DNA of 64,000 nucleotides from UBA947 sp031550975 (GCA_031550975.1 JAVBOC010000005.1:62001-126000); one strand, 5' to 3'. Positions 54,553-62,534 are shown, counted from the stretch's first letter. Translations and numbers: made by a program. Notes: generated by a model not told the origin, from the sequence alone.

Positions 54553-54906
54553 ATGAAAGAAAAATGTAACAAATACGAAGCATATTTTACTTTTGCTAAC
54601 GATGTGGTTCTTGAAAAACACCTTGCAGAATGTGAGGACTGCAGAGCAGAACATGAAGAAATGAAAAAAGTTTCTGCGTTGTTAAAAGAAGTAAAGCCTG
54701 CATTAAGGCAAAGAAGAAAAAATGCGCTCAGAACGAAGGTAGCAGTGGCAGTGTTCGCGGCTATAGTCGGCGGGATGTCTTTTACAGAGTTAGACAGCCG
54801 TTATGATATAGTCGGAAGTGTTAGGTACGGTGATTCCATAACGATTGAAGACATGGGGCTCCCGGTCGACAGCTATGGATTCTTAATGGTGGACGATGGA
54901 CTTTAA
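54553..54906 (+). CDS. Anti-sigma factor with zinc-finger (ZAS-like)
   Basis: A 117-residue protein upstream of an ECF sigma gene. The N-terminus has KHLAECEDCRAEHEE, an H-x3-C-x2-C zinc motif typical of anti-sigma factors. One membrane segment (VAVAVFAAIVGGMSF, ~67-81) separates it from a ~35-residue outside tail. This suits a membrane-bound anti-sigma factor that senses the envelope. It overlaps the sigma gene by 11 bases. Gene order is anti-sigma first, like the CnrYXH system. Confidence 0.75.
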   Translation: MKEKCNKYEAYFTFANDVVLEKHLAECEDCRAEHEEMKKVSALLKEVKPALRQRRKNALRTKVAVAVFAAIVGGMSFTELDSRYDIVGSVRYGDSITIEDMGLPVDSYGFLMVDDGL

Positions 54907-55393
54907 TCAAATGTTCAAAGAAAATCAGCAGAATGTAAAAAATATGATTCGGCTGATTACAAAAGAAGAAAATGAAGATTTAGAGCAAGAAGTGTACGTG
55001 AAGGCTTGGAGAAATTCCGAAAAATACAGCGAACGCGGAACTTTTAGTGCCTGGATTAACACAATTGCAAAAAATGTTTCGAGAGATTACCTAAAATCCG
55101 CTTACAAAAAAAACAAAGACAATTCAACCTCAGACGATTTAGTTATAAACACAATCAAAGACAGAAAAGCGGTTCCGGAGCTGCGGTTAATCCAAAACGA
55201 CAGACAAAGACAAATAATATCAGCAATAAATATGCTAAAGCCAAAGTTCAAAGAAGTGGTTATGCTATGCGAAATAGAAGGCTATTCCTACGAACAGGCG
55301 GCACAGTCAATAAAATGCCCGGTGGGTACAGTAAAATCAAGATTATATAACGCCAAAAAGTTTTTGGCAGATGAGTTAAAAGACTTATTGTAG
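54896..55393 (+). CDS. ECF-type sigma-70 factor
   Basis: A 165-residue sigma factor. Region 2 is seen in EENEDLEQEVYVKAWRN and FSAWINTIAKNVSRDYLK; region 4 in LKPKFKEVVMLCEIEGYSYEQAAQ and CPVGTVKSRLYNAKK, in short pieces. It is the usual ECF size and lies between the anti-sigma gene and a Spy-like periplasmic protein, which together form a plausible envelope or metal stress cassette. The target promoters are not known. Confidence 0.9.
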   Translation: MDFNQMFKENQQNVKNMIRLITKEENEDLEQEVYVKAWRNSEKYSERGTFSAWINTIAKNVSRDYLKSAYKKNKDNSTSDDLVINTIKDRKAVPELRLIQNDRQRQIISAINMLKPKFKEVVMLCEIEGYSYEQAAQSIKCPVGTVKSRLYNAKKFLADELKDLL

Positions 55394-55417
55394 AAATAGA
55401 AAGAAAGGACAATTATT

Positions 55418-56047
55418 ATGATTAAAAAAGTATTAGTTTTAGCAAGCGTAATGGCGTTTGTAGCAACAACAGCGGCTTTTGCAGCTGACGACAAAGCGTG
55501 TGACTGCGGATGCAAAAAACCTGAATGCGTAAAGAAATTTGACGGCCAAAGACCGGACAGAATGGGACCGGGCGGACCTGGCAAAATGGATCCGGCTAGA
55601 AAAGCTGAATTCGAAAAGAAACATGCAGAATTCGAGGCTCGTTTAAAATTAACTGACGAACAAAAAGCGCAGGCAAAAGCTATCCGCGAAAAAGGCCGTG
55701 CTGATGCCGAAGCGATTATCAAAAAGTTAGAAGCTAAACGTGCGGAGTACAAAGCTGTTGAGGCTAACACAAAATTAAAAGATGATGCAAAAAATGCACA
55801 AATCGAAAAAATTCGTGCTGAAAAAATGGCATTGAGAAAACAATTAAGAGAAATGCATAAAGCAAGCATGAAAGAATTTGAAGCAATCTTGACTCCGGCT
55901 CAACAAAAAGAGTTGACCAAAATGAAGCAAGAAGGCAGAGAAAAATTTGAACAAAACAAAAAAGGCGCTAAAGGTCCCGGACCAAAAGGCAGACCCGGCT
56001 GCGGTTGCGGATGCGATAAAAAAGCCCCAACAACTGAAACAAAATAA
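55418..56047 (+). CDS. Cys-rich Spy/CpxP-like periplasmic protein
   Basis: A 209-residue exported protein. The signal peptide is residues 1-22 (VLVLASVMAFVATTAAFA). Mature residues open with a Cys cluster (CDCGCKKPEC) and close with another (GCGCGCD). The middle is long helices with LTDEQKAQAKAIREKG and LTPAQQKELTKM, both LTxxQ motifs of the Spy/CpxP/CnrX superfamily. This suggests a periplasmic chaperone or metal sensor. It follows the ECF sigma gene by 24 bases and ends before a terminator, so it is probably in the same unit. Confidence 0.8.
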   Translation: MIKKVLVLASVMAFVATTAAFAADDKACDCGCKKPECVKKFDGQRPDRMGPGGPGKMDPARKAEFEKKHAEFEARLKLTDEQKAQAKAIREKGRADAEAIIKKLEAKRAEYKAVEANTKLKDDAKNAQIEKIRAEKMALRKQLREMHKASMKEFEAILTPAQQKELTKMKQEGREKFEQNKKGAKGPGPKGRPGCGCGCDKKAPTTETK

Positions 56048-56069
56048 CTCCAACTAAATAGCCAAATCG

Positions 56070-56103
56070 CGCCGATAGGTTTACCTGTCGGCGTTCTCTT
56101 ATT
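56070..56103 (+). terminator. Rho-independent terminator
   Basis: CGCCGATAGG paired with CCTGTCGGCG (one G-T pair), 4-base loop, then TTCTCTTATTTT. It ends the sigma cassette. Confidence 0.8.
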
Positions 56104-56620
56104 TTAACTTTTTACCTTGTTTCAAAAATTCTTGTGCTATATCACGCTCTATTTTTAACGAAGAAGTTTCTTTTATTGAATCAAGTTTTTTATCAAGCAT
56201 TTGATATTGAGTTGAGTTGCTGTCCTTTATAGACATAACAATATTGTTAAAAACAAAAATACTAATAGTAATTAACACTGGGATGACCCATTTCATCCAG
56301 TTGATACTGGTTTTAATTTCTCTAATATCTTCCTTCAATGCGACATAATCATCCATAATAAATGTTTTGTCCATCTTTTCCTCGCTTTTCATACTCTCTT
56401 CATTGATTTGTGTTTGCTCTATTATAGTATCAGATTTCTCGTGTAGTCCTTCAATCTTATTATCAATGTTATTGCCTATATTATTTATTTGATGTATGAC
56501 ATCTTTCATGCTTATAGGGGCGGTTGGGACATCCTCAGTATGTATAAACTGCTCCTGCCCCTTACTAGACGCAAGAACTTTGTCATAATATGCTTTTAAT
56601 ATACTATATTCTTTTTCCAT
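56099..56620 (-). CDS. Hypothetical coiled protein with one membrane segment
   Basis: A 173-residue protein. The N-terminal two-thirds are polar and coil-forming (INNIGNNIDNKIEG, repeated Ile/Asn/Lys). One membrane segment lies near residues 112-131 (WVIPVLITISIFVFNNIV), then a ~40-residue helical tail. No family recognised. It follows the 247-residue gene by seven bases on the same strand, so the two form an operon. The pair could be an accessory module. Confidence 0.65.
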   Translation of the reverse strand: MEKEYSILKAYYDKVLASSKGQEQFIHTEDVPTAPISMKDVIHQINNIGNNIDNKIEGLHEKSDTIIEQTQINEESMKSEEKMDKTFIMDDYVALKEDIREIKTSINWMKWVIPVLITISIFVFNNIVMSIKDSNSTQYQMLDKKLDSIKETSSLKIERDIAQEFLKQGKKLK

Positions 56621-56627
56621 AATTACC

Positions 56628-57371
56628 CTATTCGTAATACATTTTCATGAATTCAGCGCACATTGGCTTAAACTCATTACAATATAAATCTTCTTGTCGA
56701 TGTATTACTTTAATAGCTTCTTGATTTTTGCCAAGATTACTATTATTATTGATACTGAAGTTTTGATTAACTTCAATTTGATATATTCTTTTTTCAGTGC
56801 CTTCATCTTTTAAAGGGACCATCTTTTGAATCTTGTAGGTGCTTAAATGGTCATCAAATTGAAACGGTAATGTCAATATAAAAGCGGTATTTTTAGACCA
56901 TACTTCGTTTTCTCCGATACTTATTTTTTCTATTTGTTCATTTAATAATTTTAATTTTTTAACATGTAGCTCGACTCGTTCGGTAAAATTAAATCCTATT
57001 TGAGATAATTTTGATAAGTCGAAACCAAGTAAAGCATCAATAATCTCTTTTGTTATATTCTGTTTTTTTGTATCAAAATCTCGAATGGAAAGGTTTAACT
57101 TGCGTTCATTCTCCAATAATATGATAGCTATTTTATGTTTTTGTGAATCAAATACCGCCATAGGAATTCGTTCAAGTAACGCCGCCTTATGCTCTTCAGG
57201 GATATTGGTATCTGACGATATTTCAGGCTGTATCTCTTTGAAACCGCACTTTTTAAACACACCACTATTCTTCAACTTCTGTCGAAGATCTTCTTTACTA
57301 AGAGGATATCCAACAAGGACAATTGAAGCAAATTCATCTAAAACTTTATAATTCTCTTTTGTCAAGGCCAA
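56628..57371 (-). CDS. Hypothetical soluble protein
   Basis: A 247-residue protein with no signal peptide or membrane segment and no motif I recognise. It is mixed alpha/beta in look, with a hydrophobic strand block (KIAIILLENERKLNLSIRDF) and a later FILTLPFQFDD. It resembles in feel the uncharacterised TIGR04255-type proteins, but I cannot support that. Its partner downstream is a membrane-anchored coiled protein. The region is more AT-rich than its neighbours and may be accessory. Confidence 0.6.
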   Translation of the reverse strand: MALTKENYKVLDEFASIVLVGYPLSKEDLRQKLKNSGVFKKCGFKEIQPEISSDTNIPEEHKAALLERIPMAVFDSQKHKIAIILLENERKLNLSIRDFDTKKQNITKEIIDALLGFDLSKLSQIGFNFTERVELHVKKLKLLNEQIEKISIGENEVWSKNTAFILTLPFQFDDHLSTYKIQKMVPLKDEGTEKRIYQIEVNQNFSINNNSNLGKNQEAIKVIHRQEDLYCNEFKPMCAEFMKMYYE

Positions 57372-57469
57372 ACCCCATCTTTAATATACATAATAGCAAG
57401 AATATGGCATTTTGGCAATAGCAAAGTCATGCAAGAGCAACAGTATTTATTTTCTCTTATGTTTTGCTA

Positions 57470-57475
57470 TATAAT
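57470..57475 (+). promoter_or_regulatory. -10 box of hydE, leaderless arrangement
   Basis: TATAAT ends six bases before the ATG at 57482; no ribosome-binding site. Confidence 0.55.
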
Positions 57476-57481
57476 GACCCT

Positions 57482-58516
57482 ATGAACAAACTTGTTAAAA
57501 AAGCAAAAGAAACACATTCGTTGAGCGCAAAAGAAATTGTTGCGCTGCTTGAAGATGATTCAATTAACGAGGAACTTTTTGCGGCGGCTGATGAAGTTCG
57601 GCGTGAGTTTGTCGGAGATGATATTCAACTGCGAGGATTGATTGAGTTCTCTAATATCTGCAAGCGAAACTGCTTGTATTGCGGGCTGCGCTCAGAAAAT
57701 CGCAATGTCGATCGCTACCGTCTTTCAAAAAAAGAAATAATTGATTTTGCTCAAAAAGCTGTGGACTATGGCTATAAAACACTTGTTCTGCAATCCGGCG
57801 AGGACGATTTTTTCAAAGCGGATATGTTGGCAGAAATCTTACGAGAGATTAAAAAAAATGACGTGGCGATTACGTTGAGTACGGGTGAACATACTCTGGA
57901 GGAGTATGAAACGCTTAAACAAGCGGGTGCTGACAGGTTTTTGTTGCGGATTGAAACAACGGACGCGGAGCTTTATTCAAAAATGCACCCGAATATGAGC
58001 CTTGAGGCGCGAAAACAATGCCTGCGAGACTTGAGAGAAGCGGGTTTTGAAGTGGGTTCGGGCTGCCTTGTAGGCTTGCCGGGACAAACGCTTGAATCGC
58101 TTGCAAACGACATCTTGTTTTTTAAAGAAATTGATGTGGATATGACGGGTATCGGACCTTTTATCCCGAATCAGGAAACCCCGCTGGGCGATGCGGACGG
58201 GAATAACTTCGTGCTAGCTTTAAAGGTAATGGCAATAACACGGCTTCTGCTGCCTGATATTAATATTCCTGCTACGACCGCGATGGAGACTCTTGAGACT
58301 AACGGCAGAATAAAAGCGTTGCAAAGCGGCGCAAATGTGATTATGCCAAATGTTACCGAAGGCGATTATCGGCGTAAATATAATCTTTACCCAGGCAAAA
58401 TCGCTGTTCACGAAACCCCGCTAAATTGCCGTGATAATGTAATTGACAAAATTACCTCAATTGGGCGCACAGTATCGACGGATAAAGGTTTTAGAACAAG
58501 GAGAACGGATGTATAA
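57482..58516 (+). CDS. hydE: [FeFe] hydrogenase maturase HydE-like radical SAM protein
   Basis: Radical SAM enzyme that helps build the diiron site of [FeFe]-hydrogenase. The cluster motif CKRNCLYC (CxxxCxxC) is near residues 55-62, followed by GLRSENRNVDRYRLS, LQSGEDDFF and FLLRIETTDAELY, as in HydE rather than BioB. About 344 residues from the chosen ATG; the TTG 18 bases upstream overlaps the -10 box. HydF and HydG are not in this window. It overlaps cysK by eight bases. Confidence 0.88.
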   Translation: MNKLVKKAKETHSLSAKEIVALLEDDSINEELFAAADEVRREFVGDDIQLRGLIEFSNICKRNCLYCGLRSENRNVDRYRLSKKEIIDFAQKAVDYGYKTLVLQSGEDDFFKADMLAEILREIKKNDVAITLSTGEHTLEEYETLKQAGADRFLLRIETTDAELYSKMHPNMSLEARKQCLRDLREAGFEVGSGCLVGLPGQTLESLANDILFFKEIDVDMTGIGPFIPNQETPLGDADGNNFVLALKVMAITRLLLPDINIPATTAMETLETNGRIKALQSGANVIMPNVTEGDYRRKYNLYPGKIAVHETPLNCRDNVIDKITSIGRTVSTDKGFRTRRTDV

Positions 58517-59423
58517 TAATGTTTTAGAATTAATCGGAAACACTCCAATGGTGAAGATTAACCGCTTAAATAACGGGGAAGCTACGATTGTTGCCAAATT
58601 AGAGAGTCATAACCCCGGCGGTTCCGTCAAAGACAGACCGGCGTTTAATATGGTTAAAGCAGCTGAAGATGCTGGTTTAATAAACAATGACACTGTTATA
58701 ATTGAACCTACAAGCGGAAATACGGGCATTGGTTTAGCAATGGTGTGCGCGATAAAAGGTTACAAGTTGATTTTGACGATGCCTGAGACTATGAGTCAAG
58801 AACGCAGAATGCTCCTAAAAGCCTACGGTGCAGAGCTGGTTTTGACAGAAGGCGCTAAAGGTATGCAAGGCGCGGTTGATAAAGCTAATGAACTTAAGGT
58901 GCAAATCCCAAACTCTTATATCCTCCAACAATTCTCAAACCCGTCAAACCCTGAAAGCCACAGCCAGACAACTGTCGAAGAAATTTGGCGCGACACAGAA
59001 GGTAAAATTGATATCTTTGTGGCGGGAGTCGGAACCGGCGGGACGATTTCAGGCGTGGGGAAAGTTTTAAAGCAACGCAATCCTGAAGTGCAAATCATCG
59101 CAGTTGAACCGAAATCCTCCCCATTGTTAACCGAAAACCACGCAGGGCCGCATAAGATTGAAGGAATCGGTGCGAATTTTATCCCAAAGAATTATGACTC
59201 TGATGTGGTGGATGAAATTATTGATGTAACTGATGAAGCGGCGATTAAAACCGCGCGCGAACTCGCCTGCAAAGAAGGAATTTTAGCGGGAATATCTTCA
59301 GGCGCTGCAATGTGGGCGGCGATTGAAGTCTCCAAACGTCCTGAAAACAAGGGGAAATTAATCGTTGTTATCCTCCCGGACACCGGTGAACGTTATCTAT
59401 CCAGTATGTTGTTTGAGCAATAA
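58509..59423 (+). CDS. cysK: Cysteine synthase A
   Basis: PLP enzyme making cysteine from O-acetylserine and sulphide. A 304-residue protein with the PLP Lys in NPGGSVKDRPAFNM, the substrate loop PTSGNTGIGLAM and the phosphate loop GVGTGGTISGVGK. The start at 58509 has AAGGAGAACGG upstream; the longer upstream frame overlaps hydE. The C-terminus is ERYLSSMLFEQ, while a displaced fragment 728 bases downstream encodes the more usual-looking ERYLFGGLYE. So the present C-terminus may be the product of recombination. Confidence 0.95.
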   Translation: MYNNVLELIGNTPMVKINRLNNGEATIVAKLESHNPGGSVKDRPAFNMVKAAEDAGLINNDTVIIEPTSGNTGIGLAMVCAIKGYKLILTMPETMSQERRMLLKAYGAELVLTEGAKGMQGAVDKANELKVQIPNSYILQQFSNPSNPESHSQTTVEEIWRDTEGKIDIFVAGVGTGGTISGVGKVLKQRNPEVQIIAVEPKSSPLLTENHAGPHKIEGIGANFIPKNYDSDVVDEIIDVTDEAAIKTARELACKEGILAGISSGAAMWAAIEVSKRPENKGKLIVVILPDTGERYLSSMLFEQ

Positions 59424-59438
59424 AAGTTAGTATTTCGT

Positions 59439-59474
59439 AACAATTGAGGATATCTTTTGCATATCCAAATTGTT
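59439..59474. terminator. Imperfect hairpin after cysK
   Basis: AACAATTGAGGATAT pairs with ATATCCAAATTGTT around a 7-base loop, 15 bases after the cysK stop. Possible weak terminator or element end. Confidence 0.35.
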
Positions 59475-59492
59475 CGTGTTTTAATAAAAATC

Positions 59493-60017
59493 ATGTTAAG
59501 TGTTAATGTTATTTCTAATAATTCGCAAAATTTTGGTGCAGGGACAAGTGTTGTTAAACGTGTTACCAAACCTATCATTATTCCTAATGCTCAAGAGCGC
59601 AAATACAATTCTGCAACAATTGACTTTATGGCATCTTTATCCCACTGGCTCCAAGACGGCAATGATAACGCTAGAGTATTATTTAACCAGGAATATCCGC
59701 GTTTTTTAGAGGCTTTGGTCCAGCAACGATTATTTAAACCAATAGAAATTGCAAGTATAAAACAGTTTACCCGTGAATTCGGGCAAAAAGCACGTAAAGC
59801 ATTCAAAGAAGATACAAGTGAGGGCAGAAGTAAAGTAGGACCTACAGATTACTTTAAGGCAAAAGTTGTAGAGATCATGGCAAAACGTGCAAATAGCTCA
59901 AGCGGGACAGGACTGCTTGATTTTTGGGACGGCGGTCATTCTAAAGCAAAAGAAAATATATTAGATGAAATCACTAAACTTTGGGAAAGAGACTTCCTGC
60001 TGAGGGTGAAGCCTTAG
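59493..60017 (+). CDS. FG-motif protein between two cysK ends
   Basis: A 174-residue protein starting MLSVNVISNNSQNFGAGTSV, with the FG motif at residues 12-16. The rest is soluble and helical with basic patches (REFGQKARKAFKED). No family recognised. The frame extends to a TTG at 59457, but the ATG at 59493 puts the motif near the start as in its relatives. Its last codons (LLRVKP) come from a copy of repeat R3. It sits between the intact cysK and a second cysK 3' fragment, so it was probably inserted here. Confidence 0.7.
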   Translation: MLSVNVISNNSQNFGAGTSVVKRVTKPIIIPNAQERKYNSATIDFMASLSHWLQDGNDNARVLFNQEYPRFLEALVQQRLFKPIEIASIKQFTREFGQKARKAFKEDTSEGRSKVGPTDYFKAKVVEIMAKRANSSSGTGLLDFWDGGHSKAKENILDEITKLWERDFLLRVKP

Positions 60018-60045
60018 AAGCATTTCAAAAGGCTTGACAGAGTAA
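59997..60045 (+). repeat. Dispersed repeat R3, partial copy 3
   Basis: CTGCTGAGGGTGAAGCC and GAAGCATTTC match the first part of 50076-50171 (ATGCTGAGGGTGTAGCC, GAAGCATCTC). It provides the stop codon of the FG-motif gene. Confidence 0.5.
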
Positions 60046-60064
60046 AGAAAAACGAAGCAAATAA

Positions 60065-60148
60065 CGTCCTGAAAACAAGGGGAAATTAATCGTTGTTATC
60101 CTCCCGGATACCGGTGAACGTTACCTATTTGGCGGATTGTACGAGTGA
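60065..60148 (+). pseudogene. Duplicated cysK 3' end
   Basis: 84 bases in frame, matching cysK 59337-59423 with two mismatches over the first ~60 bases, then diverging. It encodes PENKGKLIVVILPDTGERYL followed by FGGLYE and a TGA stop. No start or upstream cysK sequence is present. It marks a past duplication or replacement of the cysK end. Confidence 0.85.
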
Positions 60149-60176
60149 TAAAAGCTGTTAAAATAAAACTCCTCAT

Positions 60177-60187
60177 TAACTAGCAAA
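60177..60187 (+). promoter_or_regulatory. TAACTAGCAAA motif, copy 3
   Basis: About 50 bases before the FG-motif gene at 60238. Same word as at 7671 and 8315. Confidence 0.4.
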
Positions 60188-60237
60188 TTTTTTTATGTTC
60201 GTTTTTTATTTCTGTAGTATTAGTCAAAGGAGTAAGT

Positions 60238-60630
60238 ATGGTTTCTATAAACAGTATTAATTCTTCAACAAATAACGTAACTTTCGGATGCAGAACGTAT
60301 CGTGGTGACCACGAACCCTTGAAAAAAGTTTTTTCACGTGCAGTGAGACCTCGTGCAGGTGAACGCATCAATGAAATTTATAGAGCATCGAGTTTAGATG
60401 AAGGTAGACAAATAAAGTTTTTCCGCCGTTGCCTTAGAATGCTCGGCTACCTGCCTCGTGAAGAAGTGATTGTAGAAAGTATTAAAAAAGGTAATCTAAA
60501 ACCAATAAATAGAAATGCCAAAGGTAACAAAAACTATCACTGGAAAGATATTTTTGGCAGAACCCACATCCTTGAGGCCGAAGTTTCGAGCGGCAAGCCG
60601 GTATCACTAAGCCCACACTTGGGATTATAA
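60238..60630 (+). CDS. FG-motif small protein
   Basis: A 130-residue protein starting MVSINSINSSTNNVTFGCRT, with the FG motif at residues 12-17. The rest is basic and soluble (KKVFSRAVRPRAGERINE, RRCLRMLGYLPREEV), which may allow nucleic-acid or ribosome contact, but no family is recognised. AAAGGAGTAAGT gives a strong ribosome site and fixes the start. It is monocistronic, with a terminator 17 bases after the stop. Confidence 0.72.
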   Translation: MVSINSINSSTNNVTFGCRTYRGDHEPLKKVFSRAVRPRAGERINEIYRASSLDEGRQIKFFRRCLRMLGYLPREEVIVESIKKGNLKPINRNAKGNKNYHWKDIFGRTHILEAEVSSGKPVSLSPHLGL

Positions 60631-60646
60631 AAAGTTTTACGAATTT

Positions 60647-60676
60647 AAAAGACCGAGAAAAACCTCGGTCTTTTTT
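60647..60676 (+). terminator. Rho-independent terminator
   Basis: AAAAGACCGAG and CTCGGTCTTTT stem around AAAAAC, followed by T-run. It ends the 130-residue FG gene. Confidence 0.88.
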
Positions 60677-60689
60677 ATAGTTTGTTTTA

Positions 60690-60788
60690 GTCATTGCGAG
60701 GGAGTGAATTTATTCACGACCGCGGCAATCTAGTTTTTGTATGCTTCTGGCTTGCTTCGTCGGCACTTTGTATCTCCTCGCAATGACA
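60690..60788 (+). repeat. Dispersed repeat R5 with terminal inverted ends
   Basis: About 99 bases with ends GTCATTGCGAGG and CCTCGCAATGAC, between the terminator and groEL. This end sequence is common in mobile intergenic repeats of other bacteria. Inside there is no gene. Confidence 0.65.
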
Positions 60789-60795
60789 ATTTTAC

Positions 60796-62433
60796 CTAGT
60801 AGCCGCCCATTCCTGGCATAGCAGGCATTGCAGGTTCAGGTTTGTCTTCCGGGATATCTACTACTGCTGCTTCGGTTGTAAGTAGCATTGAAGCTACTGA
60901 CGCCGCATTAACAAGTGCTGAACGTGTAACTTTTGCCGGGTCAACGATTCCGGCTTTGAACATATCAACGTATTTGCCTTCTAATGCGTCATAGCCGTAA
61001 GCGCCTGAGTTTGAAAGGATTGTGTCTAATACTACATCCGCTCTTGCGCCTGCGTTATCAACGATTGCGCGCAATGGAACATCCAGCGCTGAAGTTAGAA
61101 TTTTGAACCCGATTTTTTCGTCGTCTGACGCAAATTCGGTCTTGTCTATTAGTTTTTGAAGTTCTTGCTGAACTCGAACCAGTGCGATTCCGCCGCCCGG
61201 AACGATACCTTCTTCGTTCGCTGCGCGGGTTGCATTTAGTGAGTCTTCAATACGCAATTTTCTTTCTTTAAGTTCAACTTCGCTAGCTGCACCGACTTCG
61301 ATTACTGCCACGCCGCCGGATAATTTTGCGATACGTTCTTGTAATTTTTCTTTGTCGTATTCCGAGTCAGAAGCTTCGATTTGTTTTTTGATTAAACGAA
61401 CGCGTTCTTGAACAGCTGTTTTTGTTTCGTTACCCACAACGATGGTTGTTTCGTCTTTTGTGACGGTAACGCGTTTAGCATAACCCATCATGTCACTTGT
61501 TACATTCTCAAGCTTGATGCCCAATTCTTCGGTGAACATTTCGCCGCCGGTAAGAATTGCGATGTCTTCAAGCATTGATTTACGGCGATCGCCATAGCCA
61601 GGGGCTTTAACAGCAACCGCGCGAAGAACTTTTCTCATAGTGTTTACAACAAGAGTTGCTAGCGCTTCGCCTTCAATGTCTTCTGCGATTAAGAGAAGTG
61701 AACGGCCGTCGCGCGCAACTTGTTCTAACACGGGAACCAAGTCAGAAATCAGGTTGATTTTTTTGTTCACGCAAAGTACGTAAGCGTCTTCCAGAACCGC
61801 TTCCATGCGTTCTGTATCGGTTACAAAGTAAGGTGATAAATAGCCTTTGTCGAACTGCATACCTTCAACAACTTTTAAGTTAGTGCCGAAAGACTTGCTT
61901 TCTTCAACAGTGATAACCCCCTCGTGGCCCACTTTTTCCATCGCTTCTGCGATAAGTTCGCCGATTTCAGAGTTGTTACCGGCTGAAATCCCTGCAACTT
62001 GAGCAATTTCTTCTTTTGTATTAACTTCTTTTGAAAGCTTTTTAATTTTTTCAACTGAAATGTCGATTGCTTTGTCGATGCCGCGTTTGATAGACATTGG
62101 GTTTGCACCTGCTGTAAGGTTTTTTAAGCCTTCGCGAACAATCGCTTGAGCCAAAACTGAAGCGGTTGTTGTACCGTCGCCTGCAACGTCGTTTGTTTTA
62201 GACGAAACTTCTTTAAGAAGTTGTGCGCCTGCGTTTTCCAAACCGTCTTTTAATTCGATTTCTTTTGCGATGGTAACCCCGTCGTTAACGATCTGCGGAG
62301 CGCCGAATTTCTTTTCCAAAATAACGTTGCGGCCTTTTGGTCCGAGTGTAATCTTAACCGTGTCAGCCACGGCGTCTATTCCTTTTAGAAGCGATTTTCT
62401 TGCTTCTTCATCAAATACTATACGTTTTGCCAT
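60796..62433 (-). CDS. groEL: Chaperonin GroEL
   Basis: 60-kDa chaperonin, ring subunit that folds proteins with GroES. At 545 residues it is full length. Markers are KITLGPKGRNVILEK, the ATP site GDGTTTASVLAQAI, and VGAASEVELKERKLRIEDS. The C-terminus ends in a Met/Pro/Gly tail (AMPAMPGMGGY). GCAGGAGAAATAT is its ribosome site. It is downstream of groES with ~100 bases between, including a small palindromic repeat. No CIRCE element was found in the upstream region. Confidence 0.98.
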   Translation of the reverse strand: MAKRIVFDEEARKSLLKGIDAVADTVKITLGPKGRNVILEKKFGAPQIVNDGVTIAKEIELKDGLENAGAQLLKEVSSKTNDVAGDGTTTASVLAQAIVREGLKNLTAGANPMSIKRGIDKAIDISVEKIKKLSKEVNTKEEIAQVAGISAGNNSEIGELIAEAMEKVGHEGVITVEESKSFGTNLKVVEGMQFDKGYLSPYFVTDTERMEAVLEDAYVLCVNKKINLISDLVPVLEQVARDGRSLLLIAEDIEGEALATLVVNTMRKVLRAVAVKAPGYGDRRKSMLEDIAILTGGEMFTEELGIKLENVTSDMMGYAKRVTVTKDETTIVVGNETKTAVQERVRLIKKQIEASDSEYDKEKLQERIAKLSGGVAVIEVGAASEVELKERKLRIEDSLNATRAANEEGIVPGGGIALVRVQQELQKLIDKTEFASDDEKIGFKILTSALDVPLRAIVDNAGARADVVLDTILSNSGAYGYDALEGKYVDMFKAGIVDPAKVTRSALVNAASVASMLLTTEAAVVDIPEDKPEPAMPAMPGMGGY

Positions 62434-62480
62434 TGTTATATTTCTCCTGCTTTAATTGATAAATTTCATTAATACCTTTT

Positions 62481-62509
62481 TGTCATTCCGGATCAAGTTC
62501 AGGATGACA
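62481..62509. repeat. Palindromic repeat R4 between groES and groEL
   Basis: TGTCATTCCGGA-TCAAG-TTCAGGATGACA inverted repeat. Same type as the one inside pyrF-carA at 12926-12950. Confidence 0.65.
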
Positions 62510-62534
62510 AAGGTTGTTTTGCCATTTAAAAAGT

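Noticed and set aside
57482..58516. Biotin synthase (BioB)
   Set aside because: The residues after the radical SAM motif and the C-terminal part fit HydE better, and no biotin genes are near.
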